From Caldisericum sp. (lineage in GTDB: Bacteria; Caldisericota; Caldisericia; Caldisericales; Caldisericaceae), in contig JAIMJY010000002.1 of NCBI GenBank assembly GCA_020692945.1, positions 1 through 51,550 on the forward strand: a stretch of 51,550 bases of DNA, read 5' to 3'. The notes beneath the pieces are model-generated. The model saw nothing but the letters and a program-made list of their open reading frames with translations. It was not told the origin of the DNA and made no database searches. The position numbers were made by a program, and so were the translations under genes. Position 1 is the first letter of the stretch, and each line of letters opens with the position of its first letter. Positions 9,263-17,550 of this stretch are shown in pieces.

Positions 9263-9755
9263 CCAAACTCCTTAAATAAGGAAGAGAATAGATGTGACAT
9301 AAAGCTAACGCAATTGCATCTGCTGCGTCGTCAGGCTTAGGGGAGGCTACGAGGTTAAAAATATTCATAACTGCTTCCTGAATTTCTTTTTTTGTTGCAT
9401 TTCCCTTACCTAAAACCGATTTTTTAGCCTCGAGAGGAGTATATTCATAGATCTCCTTGTCAAATTCGCTTAAAGTGTATAAAATAACTCCGCGAGCTTC
9501 ACTTACGTTTATAACTGTTTTAAGATTAGTACTAAAAAATAGTTTTTCTATTGCTGCATGATCGATTTTAAAATTGCATAAAACATCTGTTAACTGCCGA
9601 TGTAAATCTTTAAGCCTCTCTGGCACAGTTAAAGCAGATGAAGTTTTTATAGCTCCATAATGGATAAGTTCCAGATTCTCATTTTTCTTTTTTACAATGG
9701 CAAGCCCAGTTATAGCAATACCTGGATCAACCCCAAGAACAAAAATCTCTTCCAA
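9246..9755 (-). CDS. ruvC: Holliday junction resolvase RuvC
   Basis: Crossover junction endonuclease that cuts Holliday junctions held by RuvAB. The four acidic residues of the RNase H-like active site are visible: Asp10 (GVDPGIAITG), Glu70 (AAIEKLFF), and Asp143 and Asp146 (PDDAADAIALA). The gene starts one base after the yebC stop and overlaps ruvA, giving the order yebC-ruvC-ruvA-ruvB seen in many bacteria. Confidence 0.96.
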   Translation of the reverse strand: MEEIFVLGVDPGIAITGLAIVKKKNENLELIHYGAIKTSSALTVPERLKDLHRQLTDVLCNFKIDHAAIEKLFFSTNLKTVINVSEARGVILYTLSEFDKEIYEYTPLEAKKSVLGKGNATKKEIQEAVMNIFNLVASPKPDDAADAIALALCHIYSLPYLRSLDDCSR

Positions 9756-9756
9756 A

Positions 9757-10521
9757 TCACGATCCTAATTTTTCAGCAATTGTCCTCAATTCCTCTTCAT
9801 CAATATCGTAATTAGTGTAATAGTCTTGAACATCATCGTGATTTTCAAGCTCGTCGGACAACTTAACAGCTCTAACTGCATCCTCTCCGGTAACTTTAAC
9901 AAGAGTCTTAGGCACTTGAACAATATTAGCTTCACCAAGCTTCAAGCCACTTGCCTCAAGCTTCTGTTTAACTTCCTCGAGGAACTGAGGCTCTGTGTAT
10001 ACAGTAAAGATGCCTTCTTCCTCTTTAAGGTCTTCTCCACCTGCATCCGCGACTACTATGAAAAGATCATCGTAATTCATGTTTTCAGTTTCTTCAAGTT
10101 GAACTTGTCCTTTTTTTTCAAAATTCCAAGAAACTGAACCATTTTCAGCAAGGCTCCCACCAAAATTCGTAAATATCTTCCTCAGTTCGGCGACAGTTCT
10201 GTTTTTGTTGTCAGTAGAGATTTGCACAATAAAAGCTGTACCTGCAGGACCGTATGCCTCATATGTGTATTCCTCATAACTAACACCAGGCAATTCACCC
10301 GTGCCTCTCATGATTGCTCTCTTTATGTTATCAAGGGGCATGCCTATTTTTTTTGCATTTTCAACAGCTGTCCTCAAAGCTGCGTTAGTGTCAGTATTAC
10401 CACCACCGTCCTTTGATGCAATTATTATACCCTTGGTGTACTTAGTAAAGAGCTTTCCTCTCTTTGCATCTTGAACCGATTTCCTTCCTTGAATATTATG
10501 CCATTTAGAATGACCCGACAT
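9757..10521 (-). CDS. yebC: YebC/TACO1 family protein
   Basis: A 254-residue protein of the YebC/TACO1 family, with the signature start MSGHSKWHNIQGRK and the acidic three-domain body. Members have been described as transcriptional regulators, and more recently as ribosome-associated factors that help translate proline-rich stretches. Its position directly before ruvCAB is conserved in many bacteria. The ATG follows an AGGAGGTAAGAA site and lies 3 bases after the pdxT stop. Confidence 0.93.
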   Translation of the reverse strand: MSGHSKWHNIQGRKSVQDAKRGKLFTKYTKGIIIASKDGGGNTDTNAALRTAVENAKKIGMPLDNIKRAIMRGTGELPGVSYEEYTYEAYGPAGTAFIVQISTDNKNRTVAELRKIFTNFGGSLAENGSVSWNFEKKGQVQLEETENMNYDDLFIVVADAGGEDLKEEEGIFTVYTEPQFLEEVKQKLEASGLKLGEANIVQVPKTLVKVTGEDAVRAVKLSDELENHDDVQDYYTNYDIDEEELRTIAEKLGS

Positions 10522-10524
10522 TTC

Positions 10525-11109
10525 TTACCTCCTTATTTTATTATAATCATTTACCATATCTAAAAACATTTGATGAACCCTCAAATCGTCGCCCAATTCT
10601 GGATGAAAAGAAGAAGCTAAAATATTGTGTTCTCTCAAAAAGACAATTCCCTCTGAAACTTTTGAAAGTACCTCTACATCTTTGCCTGGTTTATCAGCAA
10701 TTGGTGCCCTAATGAAAATTGCGTGAAACGCAGAATCCAATCCCTTGATTATAAGGTCTACTTCCTTGCTTGCAATCTGCCTTCCAAAAGCGTTTCTGAT
10801 AACGGTTATATCAAGCATGCCTAAACTATATTGCTCAGATTCTTTGATGTTCTTTGAAAGAAGTATCATTCCAGCACAAGTTCCGTAAACAGGCATTCCT
10901 TCGCTTATGCGCTTTTTTATTATTGATTCAAGTTTAAATCTCTGAATAAGCCTTCCCATTGTTGTGCTTTCACCACCTGGAATTATAAGGCCATCAATTA
11001 AAGATATCTCTTCATAAAATTTAACTGGTATTGCTTCAACTCCTAGTTTATTAATAGCGGAAATATGTTCAGAAACAGCTCCTTGAAGAGTTAAAACGCC
11101 TACTTTCAT
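10525..11109 (-). CDS. pdxT: Pyridoxal 5'-phosphate synthase glutaminase subunit PdxT
   Basis: Class I glutamine amidotransferase that releases ammonia from glutamine for PdxS. The catalytic triad is intact: Cys78 in YGTCAGM, and His169 and Glu171 in SSFHPEL. GGESTTMGRL forms the oxyanion region. At 194 residues it has normal length. Its ATG overlaps the pdxS stop by one base, so the 1:1 complex is made by coupled translation. Confidence 0.96.
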   Translation of the reverse strand: MKVGVLTLQGAVSEHISAINKLGVEAIPVKFYEEISLIDGLIIPGGESTTMGRLIQRFKLESIIKKRISEGMPVYGTCAGMILLSKNIKESEQYSLGMLDITVIRNAFGRQIASKEVDLIIKGLDSAFHAIFIRAPIADKPGKDVEVLSKVSEGIVFLREHNILASSFHPELGDDLRVHQMFLDMVNDYNKIRR

Positions 11110-11996
11110 TATTTACCTCTCACCTGCATCATGTCTTTCTCTTCGAGGTTTTTAATATCTATTCCTGTCATTTCTTCTCCCAAGTCCTCTGAAACGCTAG
11201 CAATAACCTTGGGTTCGTTGAAGTATGTAGTAGCTGCAACAATTGCTTCTGCCCTCTTTTTTGGGTTAGCGGATTTGAAAATCCCAGAACCAACGAAAAC
11301 ACCATCAGCCCCAAGCTGCATCATTAGTGCGGCATCAGCAGGGGTAGCTATACCTCCGGCAGCAAAATTAACTACAGGAAGTCTTCCTAATGATTTTATC
11401 CCTTTAACAAGATCTATTGAGGCTTGCAATTCCTTTGCTGCGACAAAAACTTCTTCGTCACTCATATTTATAAGTTTTCTTATCTCGTCCATTACCACAC
11501 GCATGTGTCTTACTGCTTCAACTATATTACCAGTTCCTGGTTCTCCCTTAGTCCTTATCATAGAGGCGCCTTCTGAAATTCTCCTGAGCGCTTCACCAAG
11601 ATCTCTTGCACCACAAACAAAAGGGACTTTAAAGCCCCATTTGTCTATATGGTGAATTTCATCAGCCGGGGTAAGTACTTCACTCTCATCAATGAAATCC
11701 ACATCAATTGCTTCAAGGATTTGTGCTTCAACAAAATGTCCAATTCTCACTTTTGCCATTACAGGTATTGATACAGTACTCATTATAGATTTAATAAGTT
11801 TTGGATCGGCAGTTCGTGCTACTCCGCCTTGCGCTCTTATGTCTGCTGGAATTCTTTCAAGAGCCATTACAGCAACAGCCCCAGCCTCCTCTGCGATTTT
11901 TGCTTGCTGAGCACTAGTAACGTCCATTATGACACCGCCTTTGAGCATCTCAGCAAGTCCACGTTTCACTTTTAAACTACCATAAATTTCTTCCAT
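11109..11996 (-). CDS. pdxS: Pyridoxal 5'-phosphate synthase lyase subunit PdxS
   Basis: Builds PLP from ribose 5-phosphate, glyceraldehyde 3-phosphate and ammonia in the DXP-independent pathway. The barrel contains the essential Asp25 (GVIMDV) and the Schiff-base Lys82 (MAKVRIGHF). I choose ATG 11996 (295 residues) over the in-frame TTG at 12002, because AGGAGG lies 7 bases before the ATG and only about one base before the TTG. It opens the long minus-strand operon that includes the ruv and glg genes. Confidence 0.96.
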   Translation of the reverse strand: MEEIYGSLKVKRGLAEMLKGGVIMDVTSAQQAKIAEEAGAVAVMALERIPADIRAQGGVARTADPKLIKSIMSTVSIPVMAKVRIGHFVEAQILEAIDVDFIDESEVLTPADEIHHIDKWGFKVPFVCGARDLGEALRRISEGASMIRTKGEPGTGNIVEAVRHMRVVMDEIRKLINMSDEEVFVAAKELQASIDLVKGIKSLGRLPVVNFAAGGIATPADAALMMQLGADGVFVGSGIFKSANPKKRAEAIVAATTYFNEPKVIASVSEDLGEEMTGIDIKNLEEKDMMQVRGK

Positions 11997-12017
11997 TATC
12001 AATCCTCCTGTCTACAT

Positions 12018-12045
12018 ATTCTATATTTTTTCTCTTAAAAATCAA
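12018..12045 (-). promoter_or_regulatory. Promoter of the pdxST-yebC-ruvCAB-glg operon
   Basis: On the minus strand TTGATT (12040-12045) and TAGAAT (12018-12023) are spaced by 16 bases. The AGGAGG site and the pdxS start follow 15-20 bases later. Confidence 0.5.
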
Positions 12046-12127
12046 TACTCATATAATTAATTTAAATATTTTTTGCTGGTAAATCTTTTAATTTAATTTA
12101 TTGCAAGGCTTATCGTATGAATAGAAA

Positions 12128-12166
12128 TTAATTTTGCACGAATTAAACAAATTAGCGCAAAATTAA
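12128..12166. repeat. Perfect 10-bp inverted repeat in the pdxS-EamA intergenic region
   Basis: TTAATTTTGC at 12128-12137 is matched exactly by GCAAAATTAA at 12157-12166, across 19 bases. The right arm overlaps the likely -35 area of the EamA gene (12163-12168), so the repeat could be an operator. It is also a possible weak hairpin. The regulator is unknown. Confidence 0.5.
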
Positions 12167-12187
12167 CTGAATTTTTATAAAAAGCAT

Positions 12188-12193
12188 TAAAAT
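12188..12193 (+). promoter_or_regulatory. Likely -10 element of the EamA gene, leaderless type
   Basis: TAAAAT lies 6 bases before the ATG at 12200, with a weak TTAACT at 12163-12168. Transcription would begin at or next to the start codon, and no Shine-Dalgarno is visible. Confidence 0.4.
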
Positions 12194-12199
12194 ATCCTG

Positions 12200-13053
12200 A
12201 TGAACAAAACAAAAATAAAAGCAACAATTGCACTTATTTTTATGACTCTTATTTGGGAAGGTACGTTTCCCATTGTGAAAATACTGCTTAATTATATAGC
12301 CCCCTTAAATTATTAACTCTTAGGCTTTTCTTTGCAACAATTTTTGCATTCCCTTTTTTTATATTTGAAATTAAAAGACACAAAACTTCTATTTTAAAAT
12401 TGTCAGCGTTGGGTTTATCGCTTTGGATTGCATATTATACCCAAACAGTTGGGCTGAAGTATACGACATCTTCAAAAAGCGCTTTCATTACAGGTTTGTA
12501 CATTGTTTTTACCCCAATTCTTGCTCTCGCAGTAATAAAAGAAAAGGTGTCAAAAAACTTGTTTATTGCACTCGTTCTTGCCCTTGCTGGTTTATTTGTC
12601 ATTTCAAACGTTTCTCTTGATGAAATACAATTTAACAAAGGAGATCTTATAACAATTGCATCTGCTTTTGCTTTTTCGATACAGATAGTTCTCACGAATA
12701 TTTACGTAAAAGATATCGATATGAAGCTTATAACCTCCTCTCAAATGATTATTATGTGCGTTTTAAGTTTTTATTTTCTAGGGGCAAAACTTACATTAAA
12801 TCTACCCGTATGTATATATGCGATGCTTGCTTTTCTTGGTGGTATTGCAAGTTTTTTGGCTATTTTTGTGGAGACTTATAGCTTAAAGTATATCGACCCA
12901 GACCGTGCCTCGATTATATTTACTCTTGAACCTATATTTGCATATGTTTCTTCCGTATTATTTCTCGGAGAGAGAATAACAACTAAAGGCCTGGTTGGTT
13001 CTTCGCTTATTGTTGTTGCCATGTTGATTTCAACAACAAAAACAAGTCAATAA
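12200..13053 (+). pseudogene. EamA/DMT-family transporter, interrupted by a one-base frameshift
   Basis: Ten-helix drug/metabolite transporter family member; substrate unknown. The frame from ATG 12200 reads MNKTKIKATIALIFMTLIWE, then TFPIVKILLNYIAP, and hits a TAA just after the C5 tract at 12300-12304. The family sequence continues in the +2-shifted frame as LKLLTLRLFFATIFAFPF and then the long segment to 13053. One extra C in the tract would restore a protein of about 284 residues, the normal size. A TTG-initiated form from 12400 would lack the first two helices and is unlikely to be the native protein. A recent mutation, slippage in the C tract or a sequencing error are all possible. Confidence 0.8.
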
Positions 13054-13075
13054 TAATTGATTACTAAAAAAAATA

Positions 13076-13162
13076 TGGCGGAGGGGAAAGGATTCGAACC
13101 TTCGAGACTCGTCGCCTGCCGCATTTCAAGTGCGGTGCCATCAACCTCTCGGCCACCCCTCC
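13076..13162 (-). tRNA. tRNA-Ser (anticodon TGA)
   Basis: An 87-base class II tRNA with CCA encoded at its 3' end (13076-13078). The acceptor GGAGGGG pairs with CCCCTCC. The D arm contains GGCCGAGAGG, the anticodon loop reads CTTGAAA with anticodon TGA, a long variable arm follows, and the T loop is GGTTCGAATCC. The long variable arm together with the anticodon identifies serine. The gene begins 7 bases after the serS stop codon on the same strand. A T8 run on the minus strand at 13066-13073 follows the CCA end and may act as terminator. Confidence 0.95.
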
Positions 13163-13169
13163 CTTAAAC

Positions 13170-14447
13170 TTACACTTCCTTGGTTATTTTATCAGTTCCT
13201 ACATATTTTTGCAATACATTAGGCACATAAACACTTCCGTCTTCTTGTTGGCAATTTTCAAGAATTGCTGCCATTGTGCGTCCAACGGCCAAGCCTGATC
13301 CATTGAGAGTGTGAACATATTTCAATTCTCCGTCTTTTGTTCTATACCTTATGTTAGCTCTCCGCGCTTGATAGTCCTCAAAATTGCTGACAGATGAGAT
13401 TTCTACATATTTATCTTGGGAAGGCATGTAAACTTCAGGGTCATACTTAATAGCCGCAGTGAAGCCAAGATCGCCTGTGCACATCATTTTTATCTGGTAA
13501 GGCAATTCAAGCTCTTTAAGCACGTCTTCAGCGTTTTCAAGAAGTGTTTTGAGCTCTTTATAAGACTCCTCTGGTTTAACAAATTTAACCATCTCTACTT
13601 TATTAAACTGGTGCACTCTAATAATACCTCTGGTATCTTTTCCTGCTGCACCTGCTTCTTTTCTAAAACAAGCAGTAAACGCAACATATTTTATCGGAAG
13701 GTCGCTCTCATTAAAAATCTCCCCGCTATGATAGTTAGTAACGGGTACCTCTGCAGTTGGATCAAGGAACAAGTCTTCGCCTTCTATTTTGTACATGTCT
13801 TCTTCAAATTTAGGCAATTGACCTGTACCAACCATAGAATTCCTGTTTACTAAAAATGGCGGTAAAATCTCTTTATAACCATGTTTTTCCGTATGGAGGT
13901 CTATCATCCAAGAAATAAGAGCACGCTCGAGCTTCGCTCCCATTCCTCGAAGGATGTAGAATCTGGGCCCTGAAATTTTGACTGCTCTCTTAAAATCTAT
14001 AATCCCAAGATTTTCTGATATTTCCCAGTGAGGCTTGGGAACAAAAGAGAAAACTCTTTTCTTGCCGAATCTTCCTAAAACGATATTTTCTGCTTCATCT
14101 TTTCCAAGAGGAACACCCTTAAATGGGATATTTGGTATGCTAAGAAGGATATTTGTAAAACGAGTGTTTATTTCTTCTAACAATTTTTCCTTATCACTTA
14201 TTTCTTTTGCAATATCTCTTACTTTGCTTCTTGTTTCTTCGGGTTTCTCCCCATTTGCAATCTTAAGTCCGATTTCCTCTGATAAGTTCCTCCTAAGATG
14301 TCTCAGGCCGTCAACCTCTTTAATCAAAATTTTTCTCTCGTTATCAATACTTAGGAAATCAACAATAAGGGAAGGATTTGCTCCCTTTTTGGCTATTCCT
14401 TCCTTTACATACTCAGGGTGTTCTCTAATTAAATTTGGATCAAGCAT
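13170..14447 (-). CDS. serS: Seryl-tRNA synthetase
   Basis: Class II aminoacyl-tRNA synthetase that charges tRNA-Ser. The N-terminal antiparallel coiled-coil arm (about 30-105) grips the long variable arm of tRNA-Ser. Motif 2 ([14 protein letters not shown]) and motif 3 ([16 protein letters not shown]) are intact. At 425 residues it is full length. AGGAGGAATAT precedes the ATG, which lies 13 bases after the PBP1A stop. The small gap leaves no room for a T-box leader, so it depends on upstream transcription. A tRNA-Ser gene follows immediately. Confidence 0.97.
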   Translation of the reverse strand: MLDPNLIREHPEYVKEGIAKKGANPSLIVDFLSIDNERKILIKEVDGLRHLRRNLSEEIGLKIANGEKPEETRSKVRDIAKEISDKEKLLEEINTRFTNILLSIPNIPFKGVPLGKDEAENIVLGRFGKKRVFSFVPKPHWEISENLGIIDFKRAVKISGPRFYILRGMGAKLERALISWMIDLHTEKHGYKEILPPFLVNRNSMVGTGQLPKFEEDMYKIEGEDLFLDPTAEVPVTNYHSGEIFNESDLPIKYVAFTACFRKEAGAAGKDTRGIIRVHQFNKVEMVKFVKPEESYKELKTLLENAEDVLKELELPYQIKMMCTGDLGFTAAIKYDPEVYMPSQDKYVEISSVSNFEDYQARRANIRYRTKDGELKYVHTLNGSGLAVGRTMAAILENCQQEDGSVYVPNVLQKYVGTDKITKEV

Positions 14448-14460
14448 ATATTCCTCCTAT

Positions 14461-16884
14461 CTATGGGTTTTTAACCATAATCTGTTTTTCATCTACCCCA
14501 ATAGTTTCTCCGCTGCTATCCGTAAGTATCGCTTTTACAATTACATCCCCTTGTATAGTACCTATCAGACTGTACTCATATAAATTATCAGAAGTTGGAG
14601 AGCTAAGATTCGTTATAGGCATGTTGTAAGCATAAAAAGTAAGTGTAAGGTTGCTGAAATCCGTTATTCCTAACACGACTGCCTTCATTTGGATATTATC
14701 ACCGACTTTATATACATCTTTGTCAGTGCTTATAGTAACTTGCGCACTGGTATTGATTCCGCTGAAATTTCGCGGGTCATATTCTGTAGGCTCTGTTCCT
14801 TTAAGATAAGTTCTTTGCTCAGCTAAATCTTGAGGACAATTAATGGGAGCAAGAAGACCAGAATCCTTACAAACTGTAACTGTAATAAAGCCCGCTTCCT
14901 GTGTATCATGGGGAGGAACGAATTGCGGAAGGAAGTCGTAATTAACAATTTCTGTTCCGTTGGAAGTTTTGTTAGTTAGGTATCCTGTTGAGTTGAATAC
15001 ATTCTTGGCAACTAAGCCTGAAGAAGGTTTTACAAAATCATCCTTTGGAAAGTATTTTATAGCCCCTAGCATAAACTGATGCCAGATCATAGCTGGAAAT
15101 CTTGCTCCAGAGTTAAAAACATCTGGAAACGTTACTTCTTTTGAATCTGGTCCTAGCCAAATACTAACAGAAATATTTGGTGTATAACCATCAAACCAGG
15201 CATCTGTCCATGAATCCGTGCTACCAGTTTTGCTGCCGGCAGGGAGTCCGGATATTTTTGCATTGGGTTTGTGCGCCATTACATAGCTAAATATTTTATT
15301 CATTATGTAAGCAACAGATTCTGATACAGCTCTGTAAGATTCATCTTTATGTTCGTATATAATCCTTCCGTCAGGCGAAAGTATTTTGTCAATAATATAT
15401 GTAGGATGGTATGTCCCACCATTTCCAAGAGTCGCATAAGCATCTGCCATTTCCAGCTGCTTAACCTCAAAACTCCCTATCGCCATGGAAGGGTAAGGCA
15501 TAAGCGGGGTCGAGATTCCTAATTTCCTTGCAGTGTATATGACTCTATCAAGCCCCGCATTTAAAGAAGTTTTGACTGCACAAACATTCGAGGACTCATT
15601 TAAAGCATCTCTTACTGTCAATTCACCAAAATACGTGTTTTCCCATTCATGCGGCGTCCAATTGTCGATAGTAAATGAATCAGAAAGAATTATCGATGAT
15701 GGCTCAAGGGAGCCAAAATCAATCGCGGTTGTGTAATCGAAAATTTTAAAAGAAGAACCAGGCTGCTTGAGAGCAAGAGCTCTGTTGAATTTTGTGTTGC
15801 CGTAATCTCTTCCTCCAACCATCGCGATAATCGCACCAGTTTTTGCATCAACTGCAGTTAAAGATGCTTCTGGCTGTATTACTCCTTTAGAATCTTTTTT
15901 GTCCTTTGGAAAAACTTTGTCTTTTTCAGCTTTTAAGAGAACTGTATCTATTGCGTTAGTTGCCGCAAATTGAAGCTGAGGCATTACTGTAGTGTAAATT
16001 TTTAACCCCCCCACATAGAGAAGGCTATTGCCAAATTTATCTGCCACGATTTCTTTAACGTAATCAATTATGTACCCCATATTATCTTTTACGGGCTTTG
16101 TATTTGAGAGCTCAATAGGATAATTAAGCGACTCGTCATATTGCTCGCGCGTTATTACATTTTGAGAAAGCATTTCGTCAAGTACTTCTTTTTGAGCAAT
16201 CTTTGCTGAAGCCATGTCAGCATAGGGGTTAATGTCAGACGGAGCTTTTAGAATTCCGGCAAGCATTGCTGCCTCAGGTATTGTAATGTCTGCCGCGTGT
16301 TTGCCAAAATAGGTCATCGATGCAGATTCTGCTCCGTATGCACCTGAACCGAAATATACCTGGTTCAAATACATTTCAAGTATCTGGTCTTTGGTAAATT
16401 TATTTTCAAGTTTAAATGCAATTATTCCCTCTTTAATTTTTCTATCTATTGTTCTCTCCATTGTGAGGAACATACTTCTTGCAAGTTGTTGTTCAAGAGT
16501 ACTTGCCCCCTCTATTCTTCTACCGAAAGAAGTGATCGCTACGAATAAAGCTCTGGCAATACCTTTATAGTCAAGTGCACCATGTTCATAAAAACGTTTA
16601 TCCTCTTGTGAAATTAAAGCGTTTTGCAGATTCTTAGAGATCTTATCAAGTGGGACATAAACTCTGTTCTCAAAAGCATAAACGTTTGTGATAAGGTTTC
16701 CCTTATAATCGAAGATTTGCGAGGCCTGGTCAGGAGCATATGAGAGGAGGCTCAGGTCAGGTAACTCCCTACTCAATTTGTTGATGTAAATAGTTGCGAA
16801 AATAACTCCAATAAAAACGATAAGGAAAACACTTATTAAAGCAGTTTTGAAAATTCCACCAATTATAGACTTCTTCTTTTTCAT
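14461..16884 (-). CDS. Bifunctional penicillin-binding protein 1A (transglycosylase/transpeptidase)
   Basis: Class A PBP that polymerises and cross-links peptidoglycan outside the membrane. One membrane anchor is at residues 10-34. The GT51 transglycosylase domain carries catalytic Glu94 in SQEDKRFYEH and the ASTLEQQLAR motif. The transpeptidase domain has the acyl-serine motif GSSFK at about 379-383, an SSN motif, and KTGST at about 552. A C-terminal beta-rich extension of about 120 residues resembles an Ig-like domain. The 807 residues are typical. The start is preceded by GGTGGTGAG. Together with alr and ftsEX it shows that the cell has a murein wall. Confidence 0.93.
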   Translation of the reverse strand: MKKKKSIIGGIFKTALISVFLIVFIGVIFATIYINKLSRELPDLSLLSYAPDQASQIFDYKGNLITNVYAFENRVYVPLDKISKNLQNALISQEDKRFYEHGALDYKGIARALFVAITSFGRRIEGASTLEQQLARSMFLTMERTIDRKIKEGIIAFKLENKFTKDQILEMYLNQVYFGSGAYGAESASMTYFGKHAADITIPEAAMLAGILKAPSDINPYADMASAKIAQKEVLDEMLSQNVITREQYDESLNYPIELSNTKPVKDNMGYIIDYVKEIVADKFGNSLLYVGGLKIYTTVMPQLQFAATNAIDTVLLKAEKDKVFPKDKKDSKGVIQPEASLTAVDAKTGAIIAMVGGRDYGNTKFNRALALKQPGSSFKIFDYTTAIDFGSLEPSSIILSDSFTIDNWTPHEWENTYFGELTVRDALNESSNVCAVKTSLNAGLDRVIYTARKLGISTPLMPYPSMAIGSFEVKQLEMADAYATLGNGGTYHPTYIIDKILSPDGRIIYEHKDESYRAVSESVAYIMNKIFSYVMAHKPNAKISGLPAGSKTGSTDSWTDAWFDGYTPNISVSIWLGPDSKEVTFPDVFNSGARFPAMIWHQFMLGAIKYFPKDDFVKPSSGLVAKNVFNSTGYLTNKTSNGTEIVNYDFLPQFVPPHDTQEAGFITVTVCKDSGLLAPINCPQDLAEQRTYLKGTEPTEYDPRNFSGINTSAQVTISTDKDVYKVGDNIQMKAVVLGITDFSNLTLTFYAYNMPITNLSSPTSDNLYEYSLIGTIQGDVIVKAILTDSSGETIGVDEKQIMVKNP

Positions 16885-16952
16885 AATCTCACCACCCGAA
16901 ATATTCTAATTTTACTACAAACATTCCAAACCAAAAAATATTCCAATAATAA

Positions 16953-17111
16953 TTAGCTGTGCCTATTTTTAAAGAGAAAAAAGAAAATCAATCCAAGGAA
17001 TCCTTCAAGTAACAAAAGCAACCTATAAACAAAAGGCATTCTTTGCTTCCTAAGCAAAAAATTGTTAATAACTCCACAAATTATCCAGACTAAAATTATT
17101 GCTACTAACAA
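16953..17111 (-). CDS. Small two-helix membrane protein, unrecognised
   Basis: A 52-codon reading frame too short for most gene finders. TTG start at 17111, six bases after a GAAGGAG ribosome site; stop TAA at 16953-16955. The product begins MLVAIILVWIICGVINN, has two hydrophobic helices (about 2-20 and 31-47) joined by a basic RKQR turn, and ends KNRHS. An in-frame TGA upstream rules out a longer version. It lies 43 bases after the thioesterase gene and 68 before PBP1A, in the same direction. Function unknown. The ribosome site, membrane pattern and spacing argue that it is real. Confidence 0.55.
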   Translation of the reverse strand: MLVAIILVWIICGVINNFLLRKQRMPFVYRLLLLLEGFLGLIFFFLFKNRHS

Positions 17112-17154
17112 CTTGCTTCTCCTTCATTCAAATGTATTTTATGTGAACACATGG

Positions 17155-17550
17155 TTATTTGTATTTCCCTTGTATAAAATATTTAGCTTCTGCCTTTACC
17201 CTGAGTACTCCGTTGTACCCTGTAATTTCTCCTTCTGTTTCAAATATTCTATGTGATGAATTTTTTACCCACGCCTTAGCAAAAAGATTTTCACCTATTT
17301 TGCATTTTTTTAAATATTTAATATTAAGCTCACACGTATAAGCAATATAGCCCTCATTAAATTTAATATTTCCCATCACGTCATCAAGAATAGAAGCTAA
17401 TATGCCACCATGAACAATTCCTGGATAGCCCTCATACTCACGTTCAATGGAAAATTTAGCTAACGCAATCCCTTTACTACACTCTATTTCAAGGTGAATC
17501 CCCTTTGGGTTAATTTTGCTGCACACAAAACAATAATTCGCTTCATTCAT
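17155..17550 (-). CDS. Hotdog-fold thioesterase, PaaI/YbgC-like
   Basis: A 131-residue single hotdog domain, expected to hydrolyse acyl- or aryl-CoA thioesters. The central helix motif GIVHGGILASILDDVMGN is the PaaI-type active-site signature. The N terminus has the CFVCSKINPKGIHL motif seen in this subfamily. The ATG overlaps the pcrA stop as ATGA. The substrate cannot be told from the sequence. Confidence 0.8.
   Translation of the reverse strand: MNEANYCFVCSKINPKGIHLEIECSKGIALAKFSIEREYEGYPGIVHGGILASILDDVMGNIKFNEGYIAYTCELNIKYLKKCKIGENLFAKAWVKNSSHRIFETEGEITGYNGVLRVKAEAKYFIQGKYK

Noticed and set aside
11131-11655. 174-codon open frame on the plus strand opposite pdxS
   Set aside because: It is the mirror frame of a highly conserved gene, has no ribosome site and resembles no family.
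12400-13053. EamA gene starting at TTG 12400 as a complete gene
   Set aside because: It would lack two membrane helices, has no ribosome site, and the missing N terminus is encoded just upstream in another frame.
13416-13853. 145-codon open frame opposite serS
   Set aside because: Antisense shadow of a well-conserved synthetase, rich in Phe and Cys, with no initiation signal.
14448-14460. T-box riboswitch before serS
   Set aside because: Only 13 bases separate serS from PBP1A, too short for any leader structure.
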